Assembly: GCA_031260295.1 (NCBI GenBank)
Contig: JAIRKE010000025.1
Span: 62,001-126,000 of the forward strand
DNA length: 64,000 nt
Direction of reading: 5' to 3'
Source: Azonexus sp.
Lineage (GTDB): Bacteria > Pseudomonadota > Gammaproteobacteria > Burkholderiales > Rhodocyclaceae
Positions 45,510 to 56,108 of the stretch are shown here, in pieces. A program made the translations under genes and the position numbers. The notes beneath the pieces were generated by a model. The model worked only from the letters and a program-made list of their open reading frames with translations. It was not told the origin of the DNA and did not search any database. Positions within the stretch are counted from its first letter, which is position 1; the number at the start of each line of letters is the position of its first letter.

Positions 45510-46706
45510 TTAGAGCATGGAAAGCGCCTGACGGAATGCCTCTGCGTATTGTTGAATCAAGGGTTCCGATTGCGGGTGCGTGAAATTGGGTAGCCGGATC
45601 AACTGTCCGTTGGCTTCTTCGGTTCGCGGCAGGGAGGCGCCATGCGTGGCGGTTCCTGCGGGAAAACGTCCAATGGTCTGCCAGTGGCCTTCGGTGAAAA
45701 AAGGCTGCTGGTGCAACAAGGGATAGCGAGGCAGGCCCACCCGGCATCCCATCTGTTGAAGCGTTTCTATCAGACGCGCTATGTTCATACCGGGGTCGCG
45801 GTGCCGGATGATGAATTCAAAGTAGACGCGCTCGACATTCGCCGGCGCAAGAAAGCAGTCAAAACCCATCGCTTCCAATGCTTCGGAAAGCATCTGGTGG
45901 TTGCGATTGCGCACGGCGTTGGTCTGCGGCAGGCGGGCCAACATCGCCCGCCCAAGCGCGGCGGACATTGGCGCGATCCGCGTTTTGATGCCGAAACTGG
46001 TCGCGGCAAAACGCCTTTCCGGCCCTTGAAGCTTGATGATCCGGGTGATGTCTCCCAAACAAACCGCACGGGTGTGAATTTCTTCGTCATCCGTCAAGAG
46101 CACGCCGCCCTCGCCCGCCGGAACCAGCTTGTCCCCCTGCATACTGAAGACGGAGACATCCCCAAACCGGCCGCACGGAACGCCTCCGGCGGATGCGCCG
46201 TGAGCATGGGAGGCGTCTTCCACAATTTTTAGGCCGTGGAGCGCCGCGAGACGTTGGATTTCCTCCACCTTGCAGGGCAATCCCCAAAGGTGAACGATGA
46301 CGATAGCCCGCGTTCTGGGCGTAATGCGCCGGGCGGCATCAACGGGATCGATGCCCAAAGTGTCCGGTTCACTTTCACAAAAAACGGGCACCAATCCGCA
46401 CCAGAGCATCGGCAAAACGGAAGCCCAGAACGTCGCGGAAGGAACCAGCACTTCGTCGCCAGGTTCCAGCCCGATCGCGTGAAACGCGGCCAGGAGCGCC
46501 GCCGTTCCGTTGCAATGCGCCAGCGCAAACTGGCGTCCGGTGAATTGGCGAAAATCCTTTTCCAGTTCCTGGATGACCGGATGCGTGCTCACGTTGCCAT
46601 CCCGCAGGATTTGGAGCACCGCTGCTTCTTCCGCCTGCGAAAAAAGCGGCCATTTCAGGAAAGGTTCTTGTGGGATCGTGACGACGGGAGAGATTGGCGT
46701 GTTCAT
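45510..46706 (-). CDS. DegT/DnrJ/EryC1/StrS-family PLP aminotransferase
   Basis: Fold-type I aminotransferase of the sugar-aminating family (398 aa). Blocks: FALAHCNGTAALLAAFHAIG, GDEVLVPSATFWASVLPML, IVEDASHAHGASAGG (PLP-phosphate and Asp), and the PLP lysine in FSMQGDKLVPAGEGG. Substrate is unknown. It may act on a keto-sugar or other aldehyde. ATG at 46706 overlaps the stop of the flavoprotein gene (ATGA), so both are translated together. GC content is lower than in the neighbours. Confidence 0.87.
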   Translation of the reverse strand: MNTPISPVVTIPQEPFLKWPLFSQAEEAAVLQILRDGNVSTHPVIQELEKDFRQFTGRQFALAHCNGTAALLAAFHAIGLEPGDEVLVPSATFWASVLPMLWCGLVPVFCESEPDTLGIDPVDAARRITPRTRAIVIVHLWGLPCKVEEIQRLAALHGLKIVEDASHAHGASAGGVPCGRFGDVSVFSMQGDKLVPAGEGGVLLTDDEEIHTRAVCLGDITRIIKLQGPERRFAATSFGIKTRIAPMSAALGRAMLARLPQTNAVRNRNHQMLSEALEAMGFDCFLAPANVERVYFEFIIRHRDPGMNIARLIETLQQMGCRVGLPRYPLLHQQPFFTEGHWQTIGRFPAGTATHGASLPRTEEANGQLIRLPNFTHPQSEPLIQQYAEAFRQALSML

Positions 46707-48148
46707 AGTGTGGTTAAAAGAGGGTCATAGGTTTCACGGACTTGCCGTTCGTAAGCTTCCACCATCGCCGCCGCATCTTTCGACTCCGGTGTGAATGCTT
46801 CGGCCAGCTTTTTGAGGGATTCGCGCCCGGAATCATCCCGGTCAAGCCCCATCCGGGGTATCCATTGGGCAATGGGCGTGCGGCGGCGCAGGTAATCCTC
46901 CAGCGTCACGCAAAACTCGTGATCGCGCGCCCACGACGCGGCGACCACGTCGCGCTGGAGTTGCGGATGGCACTCCGTTTGAGGCGGATGGGCAAACGCC
47001 GTTGGCTGGGGAAACCGGGCGGGCATCCAACGTTTGATGAGTCCGGCCACCTGGTTCGCAACTTTGAAGCCGGAAGTGAATTTGCCGCCATAGATCGAAA
47101 TGGTCTGCTTTTCCTGGTTGGCAACAACGCAATGACGACGAGAGAGTTCGAGCGGGTAGACATCGCGGGAATCATCTCGCGCCACGACCAAGGGGCGGAT
47201 GCCGCAACGGATGGAAACCACATCCTGCGGGCCCACTTTTTCGGGTAGCAACTGGTTGGCGCTCGTCAGTAAAAAACGGATGTCCTCGTGGTTGGGCGTC
47301 AATCCGCTTTCCAAATCCCGAATCGCTGTTTCCGTCGGCCCCCACATCATCGCGGGCCCCCACGGCACATGCGTCAACACATCATCCGCGCCCGGCATGG
47401 GGTAAATGCGCGCGTCTTTTTGTCCGTCGCGCCGGGGAAGGTTGATGTAGACGCCTTTACTGAATACGTGCTTCCACGGCGATTCGACGGCCAACAGGCG
47501 GTTGACCTCATCCGCCCAAACCCCGGCGGCGTTGATGATGATCCGGGCTTTGCCCTCATGCTCCTGCCCGGTCAATTCATCACGCAGACGCACCGTCCAA
47601 CAGCGTTGATCCCGGACATATTTGGCGGCGACCAGGCGACAATGGTTCATGGGAATGCCGTGCTCCGACTGGAATGCCCGGATTTGTTCGATCACAAAAC
47701 GGCTGTCGGAGTGCCGTAACCTCCCTTCCTGATACCCAAGCGCCGTCCCCATCGTGGGACGTTTCAAGGCGAACTCTCCCAAAAGCCAGTAGAGATACAG
47801 GCCCATCAATATTGGAATTCTTCGGATGGCGGGAGAAACCGAATAGCGCAGATTCAGGACGGAAATCGCATCGGGGAAATCCCTCATCAACTCTTTCCGC
47901 GCTTTGCATAGCTGAATGACTGTCAGCAAATCAAGGCTTTTCAGGTAGAGCAAGCCTCCCCAAATGAGCATGCCGGAGGCCTGACTGGTTCCGGAAGAAA
48001 AATCGCCCTTGTCAACCAACGCCACGCGATAACCCTGCCCGCAAAGCTGGCGATATAACGGTGCCCCGGTGATGCCGCCTCCCACAACCAGCGCATCGAG
48101 CGGCTCGCCGTTTACGAAGTTTTGAAACCGGTAGGATCGTTCCATCAT
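46703..48148 (-). CDS. GlpD-like FAD-dependent oxidoreductase with altered motif
   Basis: Related to FAD-dependent glycerol-3-phosphate dehydrogenase (481 aa). The dinucleotide loop is ALVVGGGITGAPLYRQL, and IIINAAGVWADEVNRLL and SIYGGKFTSGFKVANQVAGL fit the family. The motif that in GlpD reads SSKLIHGGLRYL is here SGMLIWGGLLYL: M60, W63 and L67 replace conserved Lys, His and Arg. A different substrate is likely. Start is uncertain among ATGs at 48157, 48148 and 48145. Co-transcribed with the DegT gene. Base composition is AT-richer than core genes. Confidence 0.8.
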   Translation of the reverse strand: MMERSYRFQNFVNGEPLDALVVGGGITGAPLYRQLCGQGYRVALVDKGDFSSGTSQASGMLIWGGLLYLKSLDLLTVIQLCKARKELMRDFPDAISVLNLRYSVSPAIRRIPILMGLYLYWLLGEFALKRPTMGTALGYQEGRLRHSDSRFVIEQIRAFQSEHGIPMNHCRLVAAKYVRDQRCWTVRLRDELTGQEHEGKARIIINAAGVWADEVNRLLAVESPWKHVFSKGVYINLPRRDGQKDARIYPMPGADDVLTHVPWGPAMMWGPTETAIRDLESGLTPNHEDIRFLLTSANQLLPEKVGPQDVVSIRCGIRPLVVARDDSRDVYPLELSRRHCVVANQEKQTISIYGGKFTSGFKVANQVAGLIKRWMPARFPQPTAFAHPPQTECHPQLQRDVVAASWARDHEFCVTLEDYLRRRTPIAQWIPRMGLDRDDSGRESLKKLAEAFTPESKDAAAMVEAYERQVRETYDPLLTTL

Positions 48149-48234
48149 GCGAAGCATCGTACAGGGAATGAGACCGTCCACAACCTGAGCCTCCCTCTGT
48201 TTTCGTTTTCCCTTCCCCGTGTATTGTCCGGAAA

Positions 48235-48876
48235 TTATAGACGGCCGCAGTGTCTGGGCAAGTCGAGGACGGAGCGGATCTTGACGTCGACGCAAGGCGA
48301 GCGGCGCGAGCCAGCGCTCACCAACACGGTGCGCATGCCAAGCTTCTTGGCGGTGACCAGATTGCTCACGCTGTCCTCGACCATGATGCAGCGCCGCGGG
48401 TCGAGGTTCTCAGCCTGGAGCAAGGCGCGAAACCCGGCTGGTTGCGGCTTGGGCCGGTAATTCAGGTTCTCGACGGCATACAGCGCGTCGAAGCAGCGTT
48501 CCAGCCCGGTGATACGCAGCACCGCCTCGGCATAGTGGCGCGGGGCATTGGAAAAGACGATCCGTCGTCCCGGCAGGCGGCGCAGTGCGTGCAGCAACGG
48601 TTTCTCGAACACGATCATGCGTTGCAGATCGGGGAACTGGTGCGTCTCGTGCAGGAAATGCCGCGGGTCGGTGCCGTGGTGGCGCATCATGCCGAGCAGC
48701 GTGGCGCCGTAGCGCGTCCAGTAGTCCAGGCGGATGCGATTGGCCTGCTGGGCATCGACGCCCAAGTGCCGCTCGATGTAGGTACGCATCGAGCGGTTGA
48801 TATGGGGAAAGATGTGCGGGGTCGCGTTATGCAGCGTGTTGTCGAGATCGAACAGCCAGGTGCGCCCCGCGCGCAT
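48235..48876 (-). CDS. HAD-family pyrimidine 5'-nucleotidase
   Basis: HAD superfamily, Sdt1/PHM8 type. Motif I is WLFDLDNTLHNATPHIF (catalytic DxD as D-L-D), motif II IVFSNAPRHYAEAVL, motif III/IV YRPKPQPAGFRALL with CIMVEDSVSNLVTAK. 213 residues. Likely dephosphorylates pyrimidine nucleotides. Upstream sits a dispersed repeat and argB; slmA-argB-nucleotidase is a common betaproteobacterial cluster. Confidence 0.87.
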   Translation of the reverse strand: MRAGRTWLFDLDNTLHNATPHIFPHINRSMRTYIERHLGVDAQQANRIRLDYWTRYGATLLGMMRHHGTDPRHFLHETHQFPDLQRMIVFEKPLLHALRRLPGRRIVFSNAPRHYAEAVLRITGLERCFDALYAVENLNYRPKPQPAGFRALLQAENLDPRRCIMVEDSVSNLVTAKKLGMRTVLVSAGSRRSPCVDVKIRSVLDLPRHCGRL

Positions 48877-48881
48877 TTAGT

Positions 48882-49038
48882 GTGCTATCCCGCAAATGGC
48901 TGCACATGAAATTGCGTCTTCGCGCCCCCGGCGGCGTTGCAAATGCTCGCGATACCACCCGGTATCGCTGTGCTTTGCGCCTTGCCGTGAACGCGAATCC
49001 ATCAATTTCATCATGTGCAGCCTCTTACGGGGCAGCAC
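48882..49038. repeat. Palindromic intergenic element with terminal inverted repeats, copy B
   Basis: About 157 bases homologous to copy A, same orientation. The left end starts gtgctatcccgcaaatggct, then gcacatgaaatt. The right end reads aatttcatcatgtgcagcct, then cttacggggcagcac. The two ends are inverted repeats of about 32 bases with mismatches. Shared core: gcaaatgctcgcgataccac, then ccggt. It fills the gap between the nucleotidase start and the argB stop. Confidence 0.75.
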
Positions 49039-49040
49039 AC

Positions 49041-50427
<1,387 letters not shown>

Positions 50428-50431
<4 letters not shown>

Positions 50432-50871
50432 GCGTCGGGAAAGGGATCGATGCCGGTGGCCGGTGTGTCAATCAAGATCCAGAGCGGCTGGCCGCTGGCT
50501 CGCCGCTCGTCGCAGGCGGCCGAGAAGACTTCCTGCAATACGGCGAGGCTGTCCGGTGCGGCTTGGCGCAAACTGTCCAGGCCGGTGATCAGCAGAATGT
50601 GGCCGGGGGCCGGTAACCAGTCGGGATCGCAGAGAGCATCGAGCAGGGCGTCGAGATTACCGCCGTGCCACTCAGGGAAGGCGCAGGCGCGGCCCAGCGC
50701 GGCGAGCGCCGCGGCCTTGCTCCGGCAGGGCGATAGATCGGTCGTCAGTAGGCGGAAGCCGGCACGGCTGGCGCCTTGCTCGACGGCTGTCCGACGGCCT
50801 GCCGGCAGATGGTAAAGGCCGGCCCGGCTGCTATCGGCCAAGAGACGGGTGATGTTGTCCGGTTTACTCAT
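50428..50871 (-). CDS. Barstar-family ribonuclease inhibitor
   Basis: 147 residues of the barstar (barnase inhibitor) family. The interface segment FPEWHGGNLDALLDALCD matches the barstar FP.(F/Y).G.N(W)DAL helix that plugs the RNase active site, with the key Asp conserved. An N-terminal extension of about 50 residues precedes the core. It overlaps both the RNase gene (ATGA) upstream and nudB downstream. It should protect the cytoplasm from the RNase before export. Confidence 0.88.
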
Positions 50872-51224
50872 TCGCGGATGCGCCGAAAAGACTGGTAATG
50901 ATCCGCCGTATAGTAGTACTCGCGGTCCCGGCCGGCGATGATGCGACGCGGGCCGCGATCCCTGCGTCCCGGCGTTTTGACCGTGTATTCGCGGTAATAG
51001 CCGCGCGGCTGGATGGGCAGATGCTTCTCGAAGTTGTTGAAAACAACGCCGTCGCGGTGATAGGGGAAAGGACCGCCCCGCTGGATCAGAGCGAGCGTTT
51101 CGCGGGCTTCGGGCGGCAGGTCGGCGGCGGCGATCCCATCGCCTTCGGATGGGCCACCCAAGAAGGCGAAAGCGCTTCCGACCGTCAGCAGCAGGACGAT
51201 CAGGAAGCGCTGCCAGTGGCGCAT
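50868..51224 (-). CDS. Secreted guanyl-specific ribonuclease (RNase Sa/barnase type)
   Basis: Signal peptide MRHWQRFLIVLLLTVGSAFA, then a microbial RNase N1/T1 domain (118 aa precursor). The core reads LPPEARETLALIQRGGPFPY, then DGVVFNNFEKHLP and GYYREYTVKTPG, then GPRRIIAG and ADHYQSF, very close to Streptomyces RNase Sa. Predicted catalytic residues E79, R90, R94 and H109 correspond to E54, R65, R69 and H85. The disulfide cysteines of RNase Sa are absent. It starts 6 bases after the aspS stop and overlaps barstar by ATGA. Acts outside the cytoplasm; nutrient scavenging or competition are both possible. Confidence 0.88.
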   Translation of the reverse strand: MRHWQRFLIVLLLTVGSAFAFLGGPSEGDGIAAADLPPEARETLALIQRGGPFPYHRDGVVFNNFEKHLPIQPRGYYREYTVKTPGRRDRGPRRIIAGRDREYYYTADHYQSFRRIRE

Positions 51225-51230
51225 GGCGCT

Positions 51231-53030
51231 TTAGGCCGGGTTGACCTCGACCTGGGTCTCGACCTTCTGGCGCAGGCGAACGTGCAGTTCACGCAGTTGC
51301 TTCTCGTCGACCGGCGACGGCGCGTCGGTCAGCAAGCACTGGGCGCGCTGCGTCTTGGGGAAGGCGATCACGTCGCGGATCGATTCGGCGCCGGTCATCA
51401 TCGTGACGATGCGGTCGAGGCCGAAGGCCAAGCCGCCGTGTGGCGGGGCACCATACTTCAGGGCGTCGAGCAGGAAGCCGAACTTGGCCTGCTGCTCGTC
51501 CGGCCCGATGGCGAGCGCGGCGAAGACTTGTTCCTGCACGTCGGCGCGGTGGATACGCACCGAGCCGCCGCCCAGTTCCCAACCGTTTAGGGCGAGGTCA
51601 TAAGCCTTGGCCAGGCACTTGCCGGGATCGCTGGTCAGCAACTCGAGATGCTCATCCTTGGGGCTGGTGAAGGGATGGTGGCAGGCGCTCCAGCGCTTCG
51701 CTTCGTCATCGTACTCGAACATCGGGAAATCGACGACCCACAGCGGCGCCCACTGGGCGCCGGTGACGAAACCCTTCTCGTGACCGATTTTGATGCGCAA
51801 CGCACCGAGGGCGTCGTTGACGATCTTGGCCTTGTCGGCGCCAAAGAAGATCAGATCGCCGGACTGCGCGCCTGTGCGCTCGATAACAGTGCGCAACGAG
51901 GCTTCCGACAGGTTCTTGACAATCGGCGATTGCAGGCCGGTTTCGTTGATCTGCGTGGCGTCGTTGACCTTGATGTAGGCTAGGCCCTTGGCGCCGTAGA
52001 TGCCGACGAACTGCGTGTAAGCGTCGATTTCACCGCGCGTCAGCGTTGCGCCACCAGGGATGCGCAGGGCAGCGATGCGCCCGCTCTCACTGTTGGCGAC
52101 CGAGGCGAAGACCTTGAAAGCGACATCCTTGAAGGCGTCGGTAACTTCGGTGAGTTCCAGCGTCACGCGCAGGTCCGGCTTATCCGAACCGAAGCGGTGC
52201 ATGGCTTCGGCGTAAGTCATGCGCGGGAATGCCGGCAGGTCGACGTCGATTGCTTCCTTGAACACGCGGCGGATCAGTTGTTCCATCAGTGCGGTGATCT
52301 CGGCCTCGCTCATGAACGAGGTCTCGATATCGACCTGGGTGAATTCCGGCTGGCGGTCGGCGCGCAGATCCTCGTCACGGAAGCACTTGGTGATCTGGTA
52401 ATAGCGGTCGAAGCCGGCAACCATCAGCAACTGTTTGAACAATTGCGGCGATTGCGGCAGGGCGAAAAACTGGCCTGGATGCACGCGCGACGGCACGAGA
52501 TAATCGCGGGCGCCTTCCGGCGTGGACTTGGTCAGCATTGGCGTTTCGATATCGACGAAACCGTTGTCATCGAGGAAGCGGCGGAAGGCGCGGGCAACCT
52601 TGTAGCGCAACATCAGGTTGTTCTGCATCTGCGGCCGGCGCAGGTCGATGACGCGGTGGGTCAGGCGGACGTTCTCGGAGAGGTTGTCCTCGTCGAGTTG
52701 GAAGGGCGGCGTCACCGAAGGATTGAGCACCTCGATTTCGTGGCACAGCACCTCGATCTCGCCAGAGGCTAGATTGGCGTTGGTGGTGCCGGCCGGGCGC
52801 GGGCGGACCTTGCCGGTGATCTTCAGGCAGAACTCGTTGCGCACCGACTCGGCGATCTCGAAGGAGTCGGCGCGATCCGGGTCGCAGACGACCTGGGCCA
52901 GGCCCTCGCGGTCGCGCAGATCGATGAAAATGACGCCGCCGTGGTCGCGGCGACGGTGGGCCCAGCCGCACAGGGTAACGATTTGCCCGTCGAGGGCGGC
53001 ATTGAGTTGTCCGCAGTAATGGGTGCGCAT
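51231..53030 (-). CDS. aspS: Aspartyl-tRNA synthetase
   Basis: Charges tRNA-Asp (class II). 599 residues. Anticodon-binding OB domain ([20 protein letters not shown]), motif 2 [19 protein letters not shown], the bacterial insertion domain, and motif 3 [16 protein letters not shown] at 53030 gives [10 protein letters not shown]; the upstream frame is non-coding. Downstream of fmdB and the DUF502 gene. Confidence 0.97.
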   Translation of the reverse strand: MRTHYCGQLNAALDGQIVTLCGWAHRRRDHGGVIFIDLRDREGLAQVVCDPDRADSFEIAESVRNEFCLKITGKVRPRPAGTTNANLASGEIEVLCHEIEVLNPSVTPPFQLDEDNLSENVRLTHRVIDLRRPQMQNNLMLRYKVARAFRRFLDDNGFVDIETPMLTKSTPEGARDYLVPSRVHPGQFFALPQSPQLFKQLLMVAGFDRYYQITKCFRDEDLRADRQPEFTQVDIETSFMSEAEITALMEQLIRRVFKEAIDVDLPAFPRMTYAEAMHRFGSDKPDLRVTLELTEVTDAFKDVAFKVFASVANSESGRIAALRIPGGATLTRGEIDAYTQFVGIYGAKGLAYIKVNDATQINETGLQSPIVKNLSEASLRTVIERTGAQSGDLIFFGADKAKIVNDALGALRIKIGHEKGFVTGAQWAPLWVVDFPMFEYDDEAKRWSACHHPFTSPKDEHLELLTSDPGKCLAKAYDLALNGWELGGGSVRIHRADVQEQVFAALAIGPDEQQAKFGFLLDALKYGAPPHGGLAFGLDRIVTMMTGAESIRDVIAFPKTQRAQCLLTDAPSPVDEKQLRELHVRLRQKVETQVEVNPA

Positions 53031-53049
53031 GAAACTTTCCGAGATTTGC

Positions 53050-53688
53050 TTAAGTGGTTGTTTTGACGACGACTCGCGGGCGCGGCGGCGGGGCCACGAC
53101 ACCCATCGAGATGATGTATTTGAGCGCTTCGTCGATGCTCATGTCGAGCTCGACAACATCCTGGCGCGGCAGCATCAAGAAGAAGCCGGAAGTCGGGTTG
53201 GGGGTGGACGGCACATAGACGCTGACGTAGTCGCCGACCAGATGGTTGCGGATGTCGCCGCCCGGAGCGCCGCCGGTCAGGAAGGCGATGACCCACGTGC
53301 CCTGGCGCGGATACTGGATCAACAGAGCCTTGCGGAAGGCATTGCCGTTAGGTGCGAAGAGAGTGTCGGAAACCTGCTTGACCGCTTTATATACCGAATT
53401 GACGACGGGAATGCGCGACAGCAGCTTGTCCCACCAGACGACCAGTTTCTGGCCGATGAAATTGGTCGCCAAGAGGCCGGTCAGCAGGATCATCGCCAAG
53501 GTCAGCAGGGCGCCGACGCCGGGGATCGAGAAACCGAGCAGGTTTCGCGGATGGATCGCCTCCGGCAGCAGTTGCAGCGACTGATCGAGCGTGCTGACGA
53601 TGATCGACAACACCCAGGCCGTGATGACCAGCGGGACCCAGATCAGCAGCCCGGTGATGAAATAGCGTTTGATCAACTGGCCGCGCAC
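53050..53688 (-). CDS. DUF502 inner-membrane protein
   Basis: 212 residues. Two N-terminal membrane helices ([20 protein letters not shown] and [20 protein letters not shown]) and a soluble C-terminal domain. [19 protein letters not shown] and [20 protein letters not shown] are DUF502 signatures. Role unknown. Overlaps fmdB by 16 bases. Confidence 0.9.
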   Translation of the reverse strand: MRGQLIKRYFITGLLIWVPLVITAWVLSIIVSTLDQSLQLLPEAIHPRNLLGFSIPGVGALLTLAMILLTGLLATNFIGQKLVVWWDKLLSRIPVVNSVYKAVKQVSDTLFAPNGNAFRKALLIQYPRQGTWVIAFLTGGAPGGDIRNHLVGDYVSVYVPSTPNPTSGFFLMLPRQDVVELDMSIDEALKYIISMGVVAPPPRPRVVVKTTT

Positions 53689-53924
53689 GACGAACAGCTT
53701 CCTTCACCGGTCTGGCACGGCGGCGGCGTTTTCGGCTTGTTGCCGCCCTTGAAATCGGTGGCATACCAGCCGCTGCCCTTGAGCTGAAAACCGGCGGCCG
53801 AGAGCAGCTTGCCGTAGCTTTCCCGGTCGCATTCGGGGCACACGGAAAGCGCTGGGTCGCTGAGTTTCTGCAAATGCTCTTTCTGGAAACCGCAGGCATT
53901 GCAGCGATATTCGTAAATCGGCAT
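53673..53924 (-). CDS. FmdB-family zinc-ribbon protein
   Basis: 83 residues. The N-terminus MPIYEYRCNACGFQKEHLQK and CPEC form a CxxC...CxxC zinc ribbon. The tail is rich in Ser, Gly and Cys. GGAGG lies 6 bases before the ATG. First gene of the fmdB-DUF502-aspS run. Function of the family is not well defined. Confidence 0.92.
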   Translation of the reverse strand: MPIYEYRCNACGFQKEHLQKLSDPALSVCPECDRESYGKLLSAAGFQLKGSGWYATDFKGGNKPKTPPPCQTGEGSCSSCAAS

Positions 53925-53945
53925 GGGAGTCCTCCAAAACCCTAC

Positions 53946-53976
53946 ATTATATACCTGAAGTAGTCAGTAATGACTA
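53946..53976 (-). promoter_or_regulatory. fmdB-aspS operon promoter with overlapping inverted repeat
   Basis: Minus-strand -10 is a perfect TATAAT (53951-53946), 22 bases before the fmdB ATG. A perfect inverted repeat TAGTCA-gtaa-TGACTA (53961-53976) covers the -35 position. A second one, CTCC-tatatc-GGAG, lies at 53987-54000. The -35 hexamer is poor, which would fit an activator-dependent promoter. Confidence 0.5.
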
Positions 53977-54015
53977 TAAACGGAGGCTCCTATATCGGAG
54001 TTAGCCACCGGAAAT

Positions 54016-54867
54016 TCAAGCGATCAGGCCCAGATAGCCGCGGGTGATGGTTTCGCCCCAGAATAAGACGATGACGCCTGCCGCCGCCAGGTAAGGACCG
54101 AACGGAATCGGCACGTTGCGCCCGTGGCGGGCGGCGATGATCAGCGTGATGCCGACGAAGGCGCCGACCACCGAGGAGAGCAGGATGATGGCCGGCAGCA
54201 TGGTCCAGCCGAGCCAGGCGCCGAGCGCTGCCAGCAACTTGAAGTCGCCGTAGCCCATGCCTTCCTTTCCCGTGGCCAGCTTGAACAGCCAGAACACCGA
54301 CCACAGCGCGAGATAGCCGGCCATGGCGCCGATGACGGCGGCCGGTAGTTCGGTGAAAGTCGCGGACAGATTGAAGGTCAGGCCGAGCCAGAGCAGCGGC
54401 AGGGTGATCGAGTCTGGTAGCAGTTGCGTGTCGAAATCAATGGCCGACAGCGCGATCAGTGCCCAGATCAACAACAGCGCTCCGGCAAGTTGCAGCGTTG
54501 GACCGAAATGCCATACGGCATAGGCGGAGAGGAGGCCGGTCAGCAATTCGACGATGGGATAACGCGGCGAAATGCGCTGGCCACAGCCAGCACATTTGCC
54601 TCTGAGCACCAGCAGATAGCTGAATAGCGGAATATTTTCCAGCACCGTGATCTGGTGCCCGCAATGCGGGCAACGAGAGCGCGGCCGAGCCAGCGACAAG
54701 GGCTCGTCGTCCGGCGGTGCTTCGCCACGCAACTCGGCGCATTGCGCCTGCCATTCCCGCTCCATCATCCGCGGCAGGCGGTGAATCACGACATTAAGAA
54801 AACTACCGACGCACAGCCCCAGCAGCCCGGCGATGGCAGCCAAGCCACCCTGCGATTCGGGAAGCAT
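54016..54867 (-). CDS. pilD: Prepilin peptidase/N-methyltransferase PilD
   Basis: Cleaves and methylates type IV prepilins. Polytopic membrane protein of 283 residues. Zinc cysteines in RCPHCGH and KCAGCGQ. Catalytic aspartates in SAIDFDTQLLPD and GYGDFKLLAALGAWLG. It starts on the last base of the pilC stop (TGATG). Confidence 0.95.
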   Translation of the reverse strand: MLPESQGGLAAIAGLLGLCVGSFLNVVIHRLPRMMEREWQAQCAELRGEAPPDDEPLSLARPRSRCPHCGHQITVLENIPLFSYLLVLRGKCAGCGQRISPRYPIVELLTGLLSAYAVWHFGPTLQLAGALLLIWALIALSAIDFDTQLLPDSITLPLLWLGLTFNLSATFTELPAAVIGAMAGYLALWSVFWLFKLATGKEGMGYGDFKLLAALGAWLGWTMLPAIILLSSVVGAFVGITLIIAARHGRNVPIPFGPYLAAAGVIVLFWGETITRGYLGLIA

Positions 54868-56093
54868 CAGACGACTGCACCGAGCTTGAAGATCGGCAAA
54901 TACATGGCGACGACCATGCCGCCGATCAAAGTACCGAGTACGACCATGATGATCGGTTCCATCAGGCTCGACATGGCCTCGACTGCGTCGTCAACCTCTT
55001 GCTCAAAGAAATCGGCGACCTTGGACAGCATTGAGTCGAGAGCGCCGGATTCCTCGCCGATGGTCACCATCTGGGTGACCATGTTGGGGAACAGATCGAC
55101 GTTCTGCATCGAGACGGTCAGGCTGGTTCCGCTGGCGACTTCGCTCTGAATTTGCTTGGTGCCGACCTTGTAGACGTAATTCCCGGCAGCACCGCCGACC
55201 GAGTCGAGGGATTCGACCAAGGGCACGCCGGCGGCGAACATGGTCGCCAGAGTGCGGGTCCAGCGGGCGATGACCGATTTGCGGATGATGTCACCAAAGA
55301 TCGGCAGACGCAGCAGCAGGCGATCCATCACCAGTTGCATTTTTTCCGAGCGTTTCCATGCCGCGAAGAATCCGTATAGCCCACCAAAGATGGCCCCAAA
55401 AATAGCCCACCAGTAGGCAACAAAAAAATCCGAAATGGTGATGACCACCAAGGTCGGCGCCGGTAGATCGGCGCCGAAGCTGCTAAATACATCCTTGAAG
55501 GCCGGAATCACGAAAATCATGATCACGGCCGTGATGATGAAGGCGACAACGAGTACGGCAACCGGGTAAAACATCGCCGACTTGATCTTGCTCTTGATGG
55601 CGAGAATTTTTTCCTTGTAGGTTGCCAAGCGGTCGAGCAGGGTGTCGAGGATGCCGGCTTGTTCGCCGGCGGCCACCAAGTTGCAGTACAGCGCGTCGAA
55701 GTACAGCGGAAACTTGCGGAAGGCCTGGGACAGCGAACTGCCCGTTTCGACATCGGCCTTGATGTCGAGCAGCAGCTTGCCGACGGCCGGGTTGGCGTGG
55801 CCACGGCCGACGATGTCGAAAGCCTGCAGCAGAGGGACGCCGGATTTCATCATGGTCGCCAATTGGCGGGTAAACAGGGCAATGTCCTTTTCTTTCACCT
55901 TGCCGCCAGTCTTGAAGCGAAGCTTCTTGACCTTGACCTTGCTGATGCCCTGGCGGCGCAGGTTGGTCAGGACCACCGATTCGCTGGCCGAGCGCATTTC
56001 GCCGCGCACGGTTTTGCCTTCTCTGTTCCGTCCCTCCCAGAGAAAGGTGTTTTCCTTGACACCTGCGGTTCTCTTTTTTGCGGCAGTGGCCAT
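54867..56093 (-). CDS. pilC: Type IV pilus inner-membrane platform protein PilC
   Basis: Couples PilB/PilT ATPases to pilin movement. 408 residues with the duplicated T2SF domain: FTRQLATMMKSGVPLLQAFD and WTRTLATMFAAGVPLVESLD, each followed by membrane helices. The last helix is near GTLIGGMVVAMYLPIFKL. 15 bases downstream of pilB. Confidence 0.95.
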   Translation of the reverse strand: MATAAKKRTAGVKENTFLWEGRNREGKTVRGEMRSASESVVLTNLRRQGISKVKVKKLRFKTGGKVKEKDIALFTRQLATMMKSGVPLLQAFDIVGRGHANPAVGKLLLDIKADVETGSSLSQAFRKFPLYFDALYCNLVAAGEQAGILDTLLDRLATYKEKILAIKSKIKSAMFYPVAVLVVAFIITAVIMIFVIPAFKDVFSSFGADLPAPTLVVITISDFFVAYWWAIFGAIFGGLYGFFAAWKRSEKMQLVMDRLLLRLPIFGDIIRKSVIARWTRTLATMFAAGVPLVESLDSVGGAAGNYVYKVGTKQIQSEVASGTSLTVSMQNVDLFPNMVTQMVTIGEESGALDSMLSKVADFFEQEVDDAVEAMSSLMEPIIMVVLGTLIGGMVVAMYLPIFKLGAVV

Positions 56094-56108
56094 GTCGGTT
56101 TCTTCCTC

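Noticed and set aside
48882..49038. Palindromic repeat considered as a CRISPR fragment or tRNA-like gene
   Set aside because: Only one unit per site with no spacer series, and it does not fold as a tRNA; dispersed copies fit a mobile or REPIN-like repeat.
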